Assembly: GCF_002902145.1 (NCBI RefSeq)
Contig: NZ_PPRF01000019.1
Location: 1 to 64,000 of the forward strand
Origin: Staphylococcus rostri
GTDB taxonomy: Bacteria; Bacillota; Bacilli; Staphylococcales; Staphylococcaceae
Direction of reading: 5' to 3'
Length of the DNA stretch: 64,000 bases
This document shows, one piece after another, positions 1 to 8,392 of this stretch. The notes under the pieces were generated by a model. That model searched no databases and was not told where the DNA came from. It saw only the letters and a program-made list of their open reading frames with translations. A program made the position numbers and the translations under genes. Each line of letters opens with the position of its first letter. Within the stretch, counting starts at the first letter, position 1.

Positions 1-96
1 TCTAAATTCTTTTTATCGAATTCTATAATTTTGTTCATTTTCACAAAATATAATTAAAAAACGTGCCATTCCATACTTTCAAACAAAAACATTGAA

Positions 97-125
97 TTGT
101 CAGTTAAAAGTAATAATGCTAAAAT
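97..125 (+). promoter_or_regulatory. sigma-A promoter of the pxp operon
   Basis: TTGTCA at 97-102 and TAAAAT at 120-125 are separated by 17 bases, and a TG pair at 117-118 makes an extended -10. It is the only good promoter before pxpB. The six genes behind it are overlapping or nearly so and are probably one transcript. Confidence 0.6.
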
Positions 126-161
126 ATTTTCATGAAAGGGTTTTCTGGAAGGGGGATGAAA

Positions 162-893
162 ATGGAATTTAAACAAATAAGTGAGCAATCTTTTATGATT
201 TATTTTGATGCCAACATTAGTGAAGAAATCTTCAACCAAGTCAACGCTGTTTCTGACTATTTGAAATTATTGGCACATCCACATATACAAGAGATTGTGA
301 CATCTTATCGAGCCATACTTGTTTATTTTGATGGCATGGCAATAACGTATGAGGCGTTGTTAGATGAGTTGGCGTTATCAACGTATGCTTTAACATCAAC
401 TGAACAAAACCAACCAAGACGTATTGTCAATATTCCTGTATTATACGGGGGCAAATGGGGACCTGATTTAGAATATGTTGCGGAATATCATAAGTTAACC
501 GTTGAAGAGGTTATTCAACATCACATTGAAGGCTATTACCTTGTCTACATGATTGGTTTTATGCCTGGCTTTCCATTTTTAGGTGGTTTAAGTCCACGCA
601 TTCATACACCACGTAAAGACGAGCCGCGACTTAAAATCCCAGCTGGTTCAGTAGGTATCGCGAATAATCAAACAGGGCTCTATCCAGCTGATTCACCAGG
701 AGGCTGGCAGATTATCGGGCGAACACCAATTGATGTTTTTGATTTAAATCGTGATCCTAAAATTCTCTATCAACCAGGGGATAAAATTAAATTTTATGCA
801 ATTAATGAAGAGCAATTTTTACATATTCAAAAGTATGTAGAAAACGGACATTTAAATTATGATGAGTGGGTGAAAATTGGCTATGAGCATTAA
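162..893 (+). CDS. pxpB: 5-oxoprolinase subunit PxpB (KipI / allophanate hydrolase subunit 1 family)
   Basis: This 243-residue protein belongs to the family of PxpB, which with PxpA and PxpC hydrolyses 5-oxoproline to glutamate using ATP. Family motifs visible are GFMPGFPFLGG (132-142), IPAGSVGIA (159-167) and the YPADSPGGW block (174-182). The family is homologous to half of the carboxyltransferase-like domain of urea carboxylase; the B. subtilis relative KipI inhibits the KinA kinase. In-frame ATGs also lie at 132 and 156; I chose 162 because GGAAGGGGG (147-155) is well spaced from it. It overlaps pxpC by 11 bases, so the two are probably translationally coupled. The oxoprolinase role is inferred from the pxpA and pxpC neighbours. 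Confidence 0.88.
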   Translation: MEFKQISEQSFMIYFDANISEEIFNQVNAVSDYLKLLAHPHIQEIVTSYRAILVYFDGMAITYEALLDELALSTYALTSTEQNQPRRIVNIPVLYGGKWGPDLEYVAEYHKLTVEEVIQHHIEGYYLVYMIGFMPGFPFLGGLSPRIHTPRKDEPRLKIPAGSVGIANNQTGLYPADSPGGWQIIGRTPIDVFDLNRDPKILYQPGDKIKFYAINEEQFLHIQKYVENGHLNYDEWVKIGYEH

Positions 894-1908
894 AATAATC
901 AAACCAGGTTTATTTACAACTGTGCAGGATTTAGGGCGCTTTGGTCATCAGTCAGAAGGATTTTCTCCCGCAGGTGTCATGGATCGTCCAAGTTATGAGA
1001 TTTTGAACGCATTACTCGAAACGGAACAGCAACCAGCATTAGAAATCACAATGATTGGTCCTAAAATTAAGTTTTTGTCACAAAATTTATTCGCAATTAC
1101 GGGGGCAAAATTTTCTGCAACATTGAATGGAGAGTCAATTCCGCATCAAACGGTTATTAAAGCAGAGCCTGGCGATATATTAGATTTAGGTGCTGCACAA
1201 GAAGGCATGCGTGCTTATATTGGCTTTGCGGAACAACTTGATATTCCGCTTGTTGAAGGCAGTTATGCGACACACACGCGTACACGTGTTGGTGGCTATA
1301 AAGGACGCGTGCTAAAGGAAAACGATATTATTCCGACACGTGCATCTAATATGGATATTAGTTTAATTGGACGTTCTAGTGATTTTAGTAGTTTTAGTGC
1401 AGCGAGTGATTTACCAATCGGCATTATGGATGGTCCGCAGTTAGAGTCATTTTCAAAGCGTACCATCGCAGAAATCGAACATATTGAGTTTCAAGTGTCA
1501 GAGAGTTCCGACCGCATGGGGTATCGTTTAAAAGGCGGTTCGATTCAACCAATGGAAAGTGCAGATATTATTTCTGAACCCGTTGCATTAGGAAGTATTC
1601 AAGTACCGAAAGATGGGAATCCAATCATCCTACTCAATGACCGTCAAACGGTTGGCGGTTATACGAAGATTGGAACAGTGATCGATAGTGATATTGTCGA
1701 CATCATCCAAAAGCGCCCCGGCGAAACGATTCGCTTTGAATGGGTCACTTTCAATGAAGCAAACGAAATACTCGCACGTAAAGGACGCAAGTTGGCAGAC
1801 GCGAAAGAAAAACTTAGAAGATACCCACAACGCTATTTGAAAAATATACGACCAACACAACGAAAAATTAAAAGTGTATTAAAAGGAGATAGTATACCAT
1901 GGACTTAA
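883..1908 (+). CDS. pxpC: 5-oxoprolinase subunit PxpC (biotin-dependent carboxyltransferase-like, KipA family)
   Basis: This 341-residue protein matches the PxpC/KipA family, also called allophanate hydrolase subunit 2. The N-terminal signature TTVQDLGRFGHQ (12-23) followed by GVMDRPS is diagnostic. The family is homologous to the other half of the urea carboxylase carboxyltransferase-like domain and works as a complex with PxpB. The ATG at 883 lies within the end of pxpB; a TTG at 877 is a less likely start. The end overlaps accB by 10 bases. Because biotin carrier and biotin carboxylase genes follow, a true carboxyltransferase role is possible as well as the oxoprolinase role (inference). 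Confidence 0.87.
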   Translation: MSIKIIKPGLFTTVQDLGRFGHQSEGFSPAGVMDRPSYEILNALLETEQQPALEITMIGPKIKFLSQNLFAITGAKFSATLNGESIPHQTVIKAEPGDILDLGAAQEGMRAYIGFAEQLDIPLVEGSYATHTRTRVGGYKGRVLKENDIIPTRASNMDISLIGRSSDFSSFSAASDLPIGIMDGPQLESFSKRTIAEIEHIEFQVSESSDRMGYRLKGGSIQPMESADIISEPVALGSIQVPKDGNPIILLNDRQTVGGYTKIGTVIDSDIVDIIQKRPGETIRFEWVTFNEANEILARKGRKLADAKEKLRRYPQRYLKNIRPTQRKIKSVLKGDSIPWT

Positions 1909-2345
1909 AACAAATTGAACAAACACTCACATTATTAAAAACATATGGTGTGAAACATTTCAAATATGGCGATGAAGATATGGAGTTGGAGCTAGATCTT
2001 CCAGCAGCGCAACCAAACGATGACTATGCGTTTACACCAGTAGCACCAGTTCAACCTACACCACAAGCAGCTGCAGCACAACCACAAGAAGCGGCACCAG
2101 CTGATGATTTGAAAGAAATTCGTTCACAAATGATTGGAACTTTTTATTTACAAGATGAAAAAGAATTGACAAAACCTGTGATTAAAGTGGGCGATGTCAT
2201 TCAAAAAGGCGATATTATCGGTTATGTTGAAGCGATGAAAGTGATGAATGAGGTAACTGCTGATGAGAGCGGCGAAATTGTAGAAATCCTTGTTGATCAT
2301 GGTGAAAATATCGAGCACAATCAAGTCATTGTTAAATTAAAATAA
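1899..2345 (+). CDS. accB: biotin carboxyl carrier protein, pxp-linked paralogue
   Basis: This 148-residue carrier has an N-terminal helical segment, a Pro/Ala/Gln-rich flexible linker (about 35-68) and a C-terminal biotinyl domain. The biotin motif EAMKVMNEV spans 111-119, and Lys114 is the expected biotinylated residue. The length is normal for bacterial AccB. It starts inside the end of pxpC, with the ribosome site AAAGGAG at 1882-1888, and is followed after 13 bases by accC. Staphylococci usually carry another accB-accC pair for fatty acid synthesis near efp and nusB, so this is probably a second, specialised copy (inference). The carrier should shuttle carboxybiotin between AccC and a carboxyltransferase partner. 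Confidence 0.85.
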   Translation: MDLKQIEQTLTLLKTYGVKHFKYGDEDMELELDLPAAQPNDDYAFTPVAPVQPTPQAAAAQPQEAAPADDLKEIRSQMIGTFYLQDEKELTKPVIKVGDVIQKGDIIGYVEAMKVMNEVTADESGEIVEILVDHGENIEHNQVIVKLK

Positions 2346-2358
2346 GGGGGACATACTG

Positions 2359-3723
2359 ATGTATCGAGTATTAGTCGCAAATAGAGGTGAAATCGCCGTC
2401 CGAATTATCCGTGCTTTGCGTGAGATGAATATGGAATCTGTTGCTGTTTATGCGGTAGGCGATGAAGACAGTTTACACGTTAAGCTAGCGGATCATGCGG
2501 TATGTATTGGGAACGCGAATCCTTTAGACAGTTATCTTAATATTCATAACATCCTTTCTGCAGCAGAGATTACGAATGCCAATGCGGTACACCCGGGATA
2601 TGGTTTCTTATCTGAGAGTCCGGTATTTGCGGAAAAGGTTGAAGAAGAAGGGCTTTATTTCATCGGACCTACTAAGACGACGATGGAACAGATGGGCGAT
2701 AAGATTACAGCACGCCAAACAGTAGACCAAGCAGGCGTACCAATTATTCCAGGTTCTAAAGGCGCCGTCGAATCGGTTGAAGAAGTGAAAGGGTTAGCGG
2801 AATCTTTAGGCTATCCACTCGTATTAAAAGCCGCAAGTGGTGGTGGCGGTAAAGGGATTCGTATCGTTAAAGACGAAAGTATGTTAGAGCAAGCGTTTAA
2901 AGAAGCTAAAAGTGAAGGGAACAAGTATTTCAACGATGATCGCGTCTACGTTGAAGCGTTTATTCCAGTTGCGAAACACGTGGAAGTTCAAGTGTTAGGT
3001 GATGGTCAAGGGAATTACATCCATTTAGGTGAACGTGATTGCTCTGTCCAACGTAAAAACCAAAAGTTGATTGAAGAATCGCCATGTAGCGCGTTAACGC
3101 CAGAGAAACGTGAAAAAATGTGTAACGATGCGGTAAAAGTAGCACGTGCATCAAATTATCGCAGTGCGGGTACGATCGAATTCTTAGTAACCGAAGATGC
3201 GTATTACTTTATTGAAATGAATGCGCGTATCCAAGTAGAACATACGGTAACGGAAATGCGTACAAATGTAGATTTAGTCCGTGAACAATTGCGTATTATG
3301 CAAGATGGCACGTTGACGTTAAAGCAAGAAGATATTCCGTTTGAAGGGCATGTTATCGAGGCGCGAATCAATGCGGAAAATCCGGAACAAGCGTTTAGAC
3401 CGACACCTGGTACTGTCCAAAGATTACATTTACCACAAGGTTTTAATGTGCGTGTTGACTCGTTACTTTATAGCGGTTATACTGTTTCCTCGTACTACGA
3501 TTCACTTGTCGCAAAAGTGATTGTCAGAGGGGAAAATCGTACGCACGCTATCGATAAATTGAAGGTTACTTTAGACGAGATGATTATCGATGGATTTACG
3601 ACAACAGCTGACTTTTTATATGCGGTATTATCTTATCCACCGTATTGTGAAGGCGACGCAAGTGACGTAGACATTAAATTTTTAGAAAGACATGACATTA
3701 TCAAGGGGGCTAACCATGATTAA
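2359..3723 (+). CDS. accC: biotin carboxylase, pxp-linked paralogue
   Basis: This 454-residue ATP-grasp enzyme carboxylates the biotin of the carrier protein using ATP and bicarbonate. The N-terminal LVANRGEIA is present, the glycine-rich ATP loop is [10 protein letters not shown] (157-166), and the catalytic stretch is [12 protein letters not shown] (284-295). In E. coli AccC the last motif reads NTRIQVEHPVTE; here Thr is replaced by Ala and Pro by Thr, while the catalytic Glu, Asn, Arg and Gln are kept. An Arg in EARINAE (333-339) matches the carboxylate-binding arginine. It lies 13 bases after accB and overlaps pxpA by 8 bases, so its likely partners are PxpB and PxpC rather than AccA/AccD (inference). 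Confidence 0.88.
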   Translation: MYRVLVANRGEIAVRIIRALREMNMESVAVYAVGDEDSLHVKLADHAVCIGNANPLDSYLNIHNILSAAEITNANAVHPGYGFLSESPVFAEKVEEEGLYFIGPTKTTMEQMGDKITARQTVDQAGVPIIPGSKGAVESVEEVKGLAESLGYPLVLKAASGGGGKGIRIVKDESMLEQAFKEAKSEGNKYFNDDRVYVEAFIPVAKHVEVQVLGDGQGNYIHLGERDCSVQRKNQKLIEESPCSALTPEKREKMCNDAVKVARASNYRSAGTIEFLVTEDAYYFIEMNARIQVEHTVTEMRTNVDLVREQLRIMQDGTLTLKQEDIPFEGHVIEARINAENPEQAFRPTPGTVQRLHLPQGFNVRVDSLLYSGYTVSSYYDSLVAKVIVRGENRTHAIDKLKVTLDEMIIDGFTTTADFLYAVLSYPPYCEGDASDVDIKFLERHDIIKGANHD

Positions 3724-4477
3724 GGTAGATTTGAACTGTGACTTAGGCGAAAGTTTTGGTAACTATAAAATGGGTAATGACGAAGCGGTGTTGCCACTCA
3801 TCACATCTGCAAATGTTGCTTGCGGATTCCATGCTGGAGATGAGAATGTTATGGCTCAAACTGTACGCTTTGCCAAAGCACATAATGTCAGCGTTGGTGC
3901 ACATCCAGGTTTTCCAGATTTGAAAGGATTTGGTCGTCGTAACTTAGATATGTCGCTGGACGAAATCTATAATATGATGGTTTACCAAATCGGTGCGTTA
4001 AAAGCATTCTGCGACTTAAATGACGTCACACTTAATCATGTGAAACCACATGGTGCACTGTACCAAATGGGTGCGAAAGATCGTGCGATTGCCAAAACAA
4101 TTGCTGAAGCCGTTTATGCGGTCGATCCTAATCTCTACTTAGTCGGTTTGTCCAATTCGCTGTTGCTTGAAGAAGCTGAAAAGGTCGGCTTGCCAACAGC
4201 GTCTGAAGTTTTTGCAGACCGCCGTTACGAAAAAGACGGTCAACTTGTAAGCAGAAAAAAACCAGGTGCATTAATTGAAGATACATCAGAAGCTATTCAA
4301 CAAGTCATTCGCATGGTGACTGAAGGGAAGACAACAGCGATTACTGGTGAAGAAATTGAGATCTCTGCAGATACAATTTGCGTACATGGGGACGGTGCGC
4401 ATGCGTTAGAGTTTGTAAAACAAATCAGGGAAAAGTTATCGGAGGTCAATGTCAATATAGTCAAAATAGGGGGTTAA
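3716..4477 (+). CDS. pxpA: 5-oxoprolinase subunit PxpA (LamB/YcsF family)
   Basis: This 253-residue cytoplasmic hydrolase subunit is of the LamB/YcsF family. Visible motifs are [11 protein letters not shown] (5-15), ACGFHAGD (35-42), GAHPGFPD (61-68) and a later HVKPHGALY block, whose His and Asp residues suit a TIM-barrel amidohydrolase. PxpA is thought to open the lactam ring that has been activated with the help of PxpB and PxpC. The ATG at 3716 follows AAGGGGGC; an upstream in-frame ATG at 3692 lies deeper in accC without a good ribosome site. The next gene starts 3 bases after its stop. Family assignment is firm; the substrate is inferred from the conserved PxpABC set. Confidence 0.9.
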   Translation: MIKVDLNCDLGESFGNYKMGNDEAVLPLITSANVACGFHAGDENVMAQTVRFAKAHNVSVGAHPGFPDLKGFGRRNLDMSLDEIYNMMVYQIGALKAFCDLNDVTLNHVKPHGALYQMGAKDRAIAKTIAEAVYAVDPNLYLVGLSNSLLLEEAEKVGLPTASEVFADRRYEKDGQLVSRKKPGALIEDTSEAIQQVIRMVTEGKTTAITGEEIEISADTICVHGDGAHALEFVKQIREKLSEVNVNIVKIGG

Positions 4478-4480
4478 TGC

Positions 4481-5719
4481 ATGAAATCAAATTCGAACAA
4501 AATCGAAAATCCAGGGGAATTCCAATTCACGAAAGCACATAGGCGTTTATTATTAGGGTCCGTCTTTTTGATGGCAACATCTGCAATCGGGCCAGCCTTT
4601 TTAACACAAACGGCTGTATTTACACAACAATTTTTAGCAAGTTTTGCATTTGCGATTTTATTATCAATCATTATTGATATCGGGGCACAAATTAATATTT
4701 GGCGTGTACTTGTTGTGACAGGCTATCGTGGTCAAGAAATTGCCAATGAAGTTGTAAAAGGTTTAGGTACATTTATTTCAATTTTAATCGGTATCGGTGG
4801 TTTAGCATTTAATATCGGAAACATTGCCGGTGCAGGGCTCGGACTCAATGCGATATTCGGTATTGATGTACGTATCGGTGCTGCCATTACAGCGGTTATT
4901 TCAATATTAGTATTCGTATCTAAAAACGGTCAAAAGATGATGGACATCGTCACAATGTTATTAGGTGTCCTTATGATTGGTGTTGTTGCATATGTTATGG
5001 TTCAATCGAATCCGCCGTATGCCGATGCAGCCAAACATATGATCTTACCTGAAAACCCAGCAGCACTTGTGTTACCAATTATCACATTAGTAGGTGGTAC
5101 TGTGGGTGGTTACATTACATTCGCAGGGGCACACCGTATCTTAGATGCTGATATTAAAGGTAAAGATTACTTACCATTTGTAAACCGTTCAGCGATTACA
5201 GGTATTTTAACAACAGGCGTTATGCGTGGATTATTATTCTTAGCTGTACTTGGTGTTGTTGTAACAGGTGTTTCTTTAAATCCTGATAACCCGCCAGCTT
5301 CAGTATTTGAACACGCTATCGGACCAATCGGTAAAAATATTTTTGGTGTTGTATTGTTTGCTGCGGCAATGTCATCTGTTATCGGATCGGCATACACAAG
5401 TACAACATTTATCAAAACGCTACACAAAAAGTTGAATAAGTTTGATAACTACGTTGTTATCGCGTTTATCTTAGTATCAACACTTATCTTCTTATCAATC
5501 GGTAAGCCTGTAAAATTATTAATTATCGCAGGTGCACTTAACGGATTAATCTTACCAATTACATTAGGCACGATCCTAATCGCTTCAAAAAACAAGCGTA
5601 TCGTTGGCGATTATCAACACCCAACATGGATGCTAATGTTTGGAATCGTCGCAGTCATTGTGACACTATTCACTGGATTTTTCGCATTCCAAGGTTTAGC
5701 AGACCTTTGGAACCAATAA
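4481..5719 (+). CDS. NRAMP-superfamily transporter lacking canonical metal-binding motifs
   Basis: This 412-residue membrane protein has about eleven hydrophobic segments and the overall sequence character of NRAMP transporters, like B. subtilis YcsG, which also neighbours a pxpA homologue. The first helix reads SAIGPAFLTQTAVF (34-47) where manganese transporters have a DPGN motif. The sixth-helix region (205-221) reads GGTVGGYITFAGAHR and lacks the MPH motif. It is therefore unlikely to bind divalent metals in the usual way. It starts 3 bases after pxpA and ends the operon before a terminator, so import of 5-oxoproline or a related amide is a reasonable guess (inference). No gene symbol is justified. 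Confidence 0.8.
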   Translation: MKSNSNKIENPGEFQFTKAHRRLLLGSVFLMATSAIGPAFLTQTAVFTQQFLASFAFAILLSIIIDIGAQINIWRVLVVTGYRGQEIANEVVKGLGTFISILIGIGGLAFNIGNIAGAGLGLNAIFGIDVRIGAAITAVISILVFVSKNGQKMMDIVTMLLGVLMIGVVAYVMVQSNPPYADAAKHMILPENPAALVLPIITLVGGTVGGYITFAGAHRILDADIKGKDYLPFVNRSAITGILTTGVMRGLLFLAVLGVVVTGVSLNPDNPPASVFEHAIGPIGKNIFGVVLFAAAMSSVIGSAYTSTTFIKTLHKKLNKFDNYVVIAFILVSTLIFLSIGKPVKLLIIAGALNGLILPITLGTILIASKNKRIVGDYQHPTWMLMFGIVAVIVTLFTGFFAFQGLADLWNQ

Positions 5720-5737
5720 GTTCATTAAGAGATGTTA

Positions 5738-5767
5738 AAGGTCAAGGCAATGTTGTCTTGGCTTTTT
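5738..5767 (+). terminator. terminator of the pxp operon
   Basis: GGTCAAGGCAA and TTGTCTTGGCT form a stem with wobble pairs and a very short loop, followed by six T. It lies 18 bases after the transporter stop codon. Confidence 0.75.
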
Positions 5768-5853
5768 TATTTGCATGGGAGGGACACCGTTTATTTGTTC
5801 CCCAATGCTTAAATTTATAGCTGTTCAAGTTCCTACTCATCCTTGCCGGGGTT

Positions 5854-5894
5854 GGACAACGGATTCTTTTTGGAAAATATAATTCCTGTCTCAC
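5854..5894 (+). repeat. dispersed intergenic inverted-repeat element, copy 1
   Basis: GGACAACGGATTC (5854-5866) and AATTCCTGTCTCAC (5881-5894) flank an AT-rich loop. Read in reverse complement, the element at 16253-16300 aligns with it, which marks a dispersed staphylococcal intergenic repeat. The rest of 5768-5990 holds only the mtnN promoter. Confidence 0.5.
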
Positions 5895-5930
5895 TTCCAA
5901 AGAAATTGAGTGAGTGTAGACGTGTAAATA

Positions 5931-5939
5931 TGGTAAAAT
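5931..5939 (+). promoter_or_regulatory. extended -10 promoter of mtnN
   Basis: TGGTAAAAT has a TG one base before the TAAAAT hexamer, and no good -35 lies upstream. It is 50 bases before the mtnN start. Confidence 0.4.
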
Positions 5940-5991
5940 AGCACCGACTGAAGATAAAAATTTTATGTATATACATACAGGAGGCTACATG

Positions 5992-6678
5992 ATGATTGCA
6001 ATTATTGGTGCAATGGAAGAAGAAGTACAAATTTTAAAAGACCAACTGACACAATTGGAAGAAACAAAGATTGCACATACACATTTTTATAAAGGCATGC
6101 TTGCAGATAAGGAAGTCGTCCTTTTACAAAGTGGTATTGGTAAAGTAAACGTGGCGATTTCAACAGCGTTATTAATTGACCGTTATAACCCTGATTACAT
6201 TATTAACACAGGCTCAGCTGGTGGCTTGCAACCTGGCTTAACATTAGGGGATGTTGTAGTAAGTACACAAGTTGGTTACCATGATGCGGATGCGCGCGCT
6301 TTTGGTTATGAAATGGGACAAATTCCAGGTATGCCAGCGACGTATGCAGCAGATACACAATTAGTAGAAGTTGTTAAAAATGTCTTGCAAAAACTGGATC
6401 AAACAGCCATGGAAGGTCTAATCGTGTCTGGAGATAGTTTTATTGGTACAGAAGCACAACGTGAAGTGATTTTATCAGACTTTCCACAAGCGATTGCTGC
6501 AGAGATGGAAGCGGCAGCGATTGCCCAAACGTGCTATCAATTTGGTAAGCCATTTATTGTAACACGTGCGATTTCCGACCTGGCAGATGGCGAGGCAAGT
6601 ATGACTTTTGATGAATTTCTAAAAGTAGCGGCAAAATCATCAAGCGAGATGGTGTATGCGTTAGTAAAAGAACTGTAA
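5992..6678 (+). CDS. mtnN: 5'-methylthioadenosine/S-adenosylhomocysteine nucleosidase
   Basis: This 228-residue enzyme cleaves adenine from methylthioadenosine and S-adenosylhomocysteine, feeding methionine salvage and autoinducer-2 precursor formation. IIGAMEEEV lies at 4-12, the purine-binding region is around AAEMEAAAI (169-177), and Asp196 in ISDLADG is the expected catalytic acid. Glu11 and Glu173 match the other catalytic positions of E. coli MtnN. Two adjacent ATGs (5989 and 5992) follow GGAGG; 5992 gives the family length and better spacing. It is monocistronic or weakly linked to yqeG, which has its own promoter-like sequence. Confidence 0.95.
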   Translation: MIAIIGAMEEEVQILKDQLTQLEETKIAHTHFYKGMLADKEVVLLQSGIGKVNVAISTALLIDRYNPDYIINTGSAGGLQPGLTLGDVVVSTQVGYHDADARAFGYEMGQIPGMPATYAADTQLVEVVKNVLQKLDQTAMEGLIVSGDSFIGTEAQREVILSDFPQAIAAEMEAAAIAQTCYQFGKPFIVTRAISDLADGEASMTFDEFLKVAAKSSSEMVYALVKEL

Positions 6679-6706
6679 TAAGGTGTACAGTTTGATACTG
6701 TAATTA

Positions 6707-6715
6707 TGCTATAAT
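6707..6715 (+). promoter_or_regulatory. extended -10 promoter of the yqeG operon
   Basis: TGCTATAAT is a strong extended -10, 36 bases before yqeG. The small hairpin TACAGT/ACTGTA (6686-6702) just upstream may weakly end the mtnN message. Confidence 0.45.
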
Positions 6716-6750
6716 AATTGGAATGAAGTTATTTATTTTGGAGGCACATG

Positions 6751-7278
6751 ATGGGGATTTTAAAGCGATTATTTTTACCCAATCAATACGTGAAAGATAT
6801 TCACGAAATTGATTTTCAACAACTAGAAGCACGTAATATTCGTGGTGTCATTACAGACCTAGACAATACACTTGTTGGCTGGGATGAAGCGAACCCGACG
6901 CCTAAAGTGGAAGAATGGTTTAAATCACTCGATGAACGTGGCTTTAAAGTAACAGTTGTATCTAACAATAATGAAAAACGTGTAAAAGCATTTTGTAAAG
7001 ATTTGAAGGTGGATTATATTTTCAAAGCGCAAAAACCACGCGGCAAGTCTTTACGTAAAGCAACACAACAGATGGGCTTGCAGAAAGATCAAGTCGTGGT
7101 TATCGGCGATCAAATGATGACGGATGTTTTTGGCGGCAACCGCAGTGGACTATACACAATTATGGTTGTACCTGTGAAAAATTCAGATGGCTTAGCAACT
7201 AAAGTAAATCGCTTAATTGAGCGACGTATTTTAAGCCATTTCAAACGCAAAGGCTATATCAACTGGGAGGAGTCTTAA
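6751..7278 (+). CDS. yqeG: YqeG family HAD phosphatase
   Basis: This 175-residue protein is a HAD-superfamily (IIIA) phosphatase. The nucleophile motif is DLDNT (36-40), preceded by a hydrophobic strand, and the C-terminal acidic motif is in VVIGDQMMTD. The family resembles the phosphatidylglycerophosphatase Gep4 of yeast, but the bacterial substrate is not settled. ATG 6751 is preferred over the adjacent ATG 6748 because GGAGG ends only four bases before 6748. It begins a long conserved Firmicute run into yqeH, aroE, yhbY, nadD and yqeK, and the next gene starts one base after its stop. Confidence 0.9.
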   Translation: MGILKRLFLPNQYVKDIHEIDFQQLEARNIRGVITDLDNTLVGWDEANPTPKVEEWFKSLDERGFKVTVVSNNNEKRVKAFCKDLKVDYIFKAQKPRGKSLRKATQQMGLQKDQVVVIGDQMMTDVFGGNRSGLYTIMVVPVKNSDGLATKVNRLIERRILSHFKRKGYINWEES

Positions 7279-7279
7279 T

Positions 7280-8380
7280 ATGGCGAACGCATTAAAATGT
7301 ATCGGTTGTGGCGCAACGCTTCAATCTGAGAATCCAAATGAAGCGGGTTATGTACCTAAAGCCAGTTTGGAAAAAGAAGACGTCATTTGTAGACGTTGCT
7401 TCCGCTTGAAAAACTACAATGAAGTGCAAGATGTCGGTATGGAAAGTGAAGACTTTTTAACATTGTTGAATGGTCTTGCAGATAAACAAGGGATTGTTGT
7501 AAATCTTGTCGATGTCTTTGACTTTGAAGGGTCATTTATTCACGCACTAAAACGCATTGTAGGGAACAAAAAGATTATTTTAGCAGCAAATAAAATTGAT
7601 TTATTGCCAAAACAAATTAACAAGCGTCGTGTAACGGAGTGGCTCAGACGTAGTGCTAAAGCATATGGTCTCGCACCTGACGATGTGGTGTTATTGTCAG
7701 CGATGAAAGGCTACGGCATTGAAGATTTAATGCAAGCGATTGAAAGGCATCGTAACCATCAAGACGTCTATATTGTTGGCACAACGAATGTCGGGAAATC
7801 AACATTGGTGAATAAGTTAATTGAAGAAAGTGTTGGCGAGAAGAACGTTATTACAACGTCAAAAGTACCGGGTACAACATTGGATATGATTGATATTCCA
7901 TTAGACGATAGAAGTTATATGTATGATACACCGGGTGTCGTTCAAGCACATCAAATGACTCACTATGTTACAACGAAAGAGCTTAATTTGATTATGCCTA
8001 AAAAGGAAATCAAACAACGTGTCTTTCAATTGAATGAAGCACAATCATTATTCTTTGGTGGCTTAGCGAGAATTGATTATATTCGTGGTGGTAAGCGCCC
8101 GCTTATTTGTTATTTCTCAAATGAGTTGCATATTCACCGTACAAAACTTGAAAAAGCTGACAAGTTATGGCGAGAACAACTGGGTGATTTATTAGCACCA
8201 CCATCTAACCGTGAGCATTTTGATTTCGATCAATTAAAACAAGTGTCATTACAGACGGAAGGTGGTAAAAAAGACGTAATGATTGCAGGTCTTGGCTTTA
8301 TTACGATTGATGAAGGTGCTGAAGTTGTTGTAACTGTACCACAGAACGTAGAAGTGTATTTACGCCCATCAATTATGTAG
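7280..8380 (+). CDS. yqeH: ribosome biogenesis GTPase YqeH
   Basis: This 366-residue circularly permuted GTPase supports 30S subunit assembly. An N-terminal zinc finger is formed by CIGC (7-10) and CRRC (37-40). The G motifs come in permuted order: the NKID motif at 104-107, then the P-loop GTTNVGKST (167-175), then the DTPGV motif near 215. The C-terminal part is the family-specific RNA-binding region. GGGAGGAG precedes the ATG. It lies between yqeG and aroE, as in other Firmicutes, and is probably co-transcribed with both. Confidence 0.94.
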   Translation: MANALKCIGCGATLQSENPNEAGYVPKASLEKEDVICRRCFRLKNYNEVQDVGMESEDFLTLLNGLADKQGIVVNLVDVFDFEGSFIHALKRIVGNKKIILAANKIDLLPKQINKRRVTEWLRRSAKAYGLAPDDVVLLSAMKGYGIEDLMQAIERHRNHQDVYIVGTTNVGKSTLVNKLIEESVGEKNVITTSKVPGTTLDMIDIPLDDRSYMYDTPGVVQAHQMTHYVTTKELNLIMPKKEIKQRVFQLNEAQSLFFGGLARIDYIRGGKRPLICYFSNELHIHRTKLEKADKLWREQLGDLLAPPSNREHFDFDQLKQVSLQTEGGKKDVMIAGLGFITIDEGAEVVVTVPQNVEVYLRPSIM

Positions 8381-8392
8381 GAGGGGAAGTCA

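Noticed and set aside
54-239. Reverse-strand ORF at the window start
   Set aside because: It covers the pxp promoter and the start of pxpB and has no ribosome site or recognisable protein.
4481-5719. Calling the transporter a manganese transporter MntH
   Set aside because: The metal-binding motifs of helices 1 and 6 are absent, and the neighbours are oxoproline genes.
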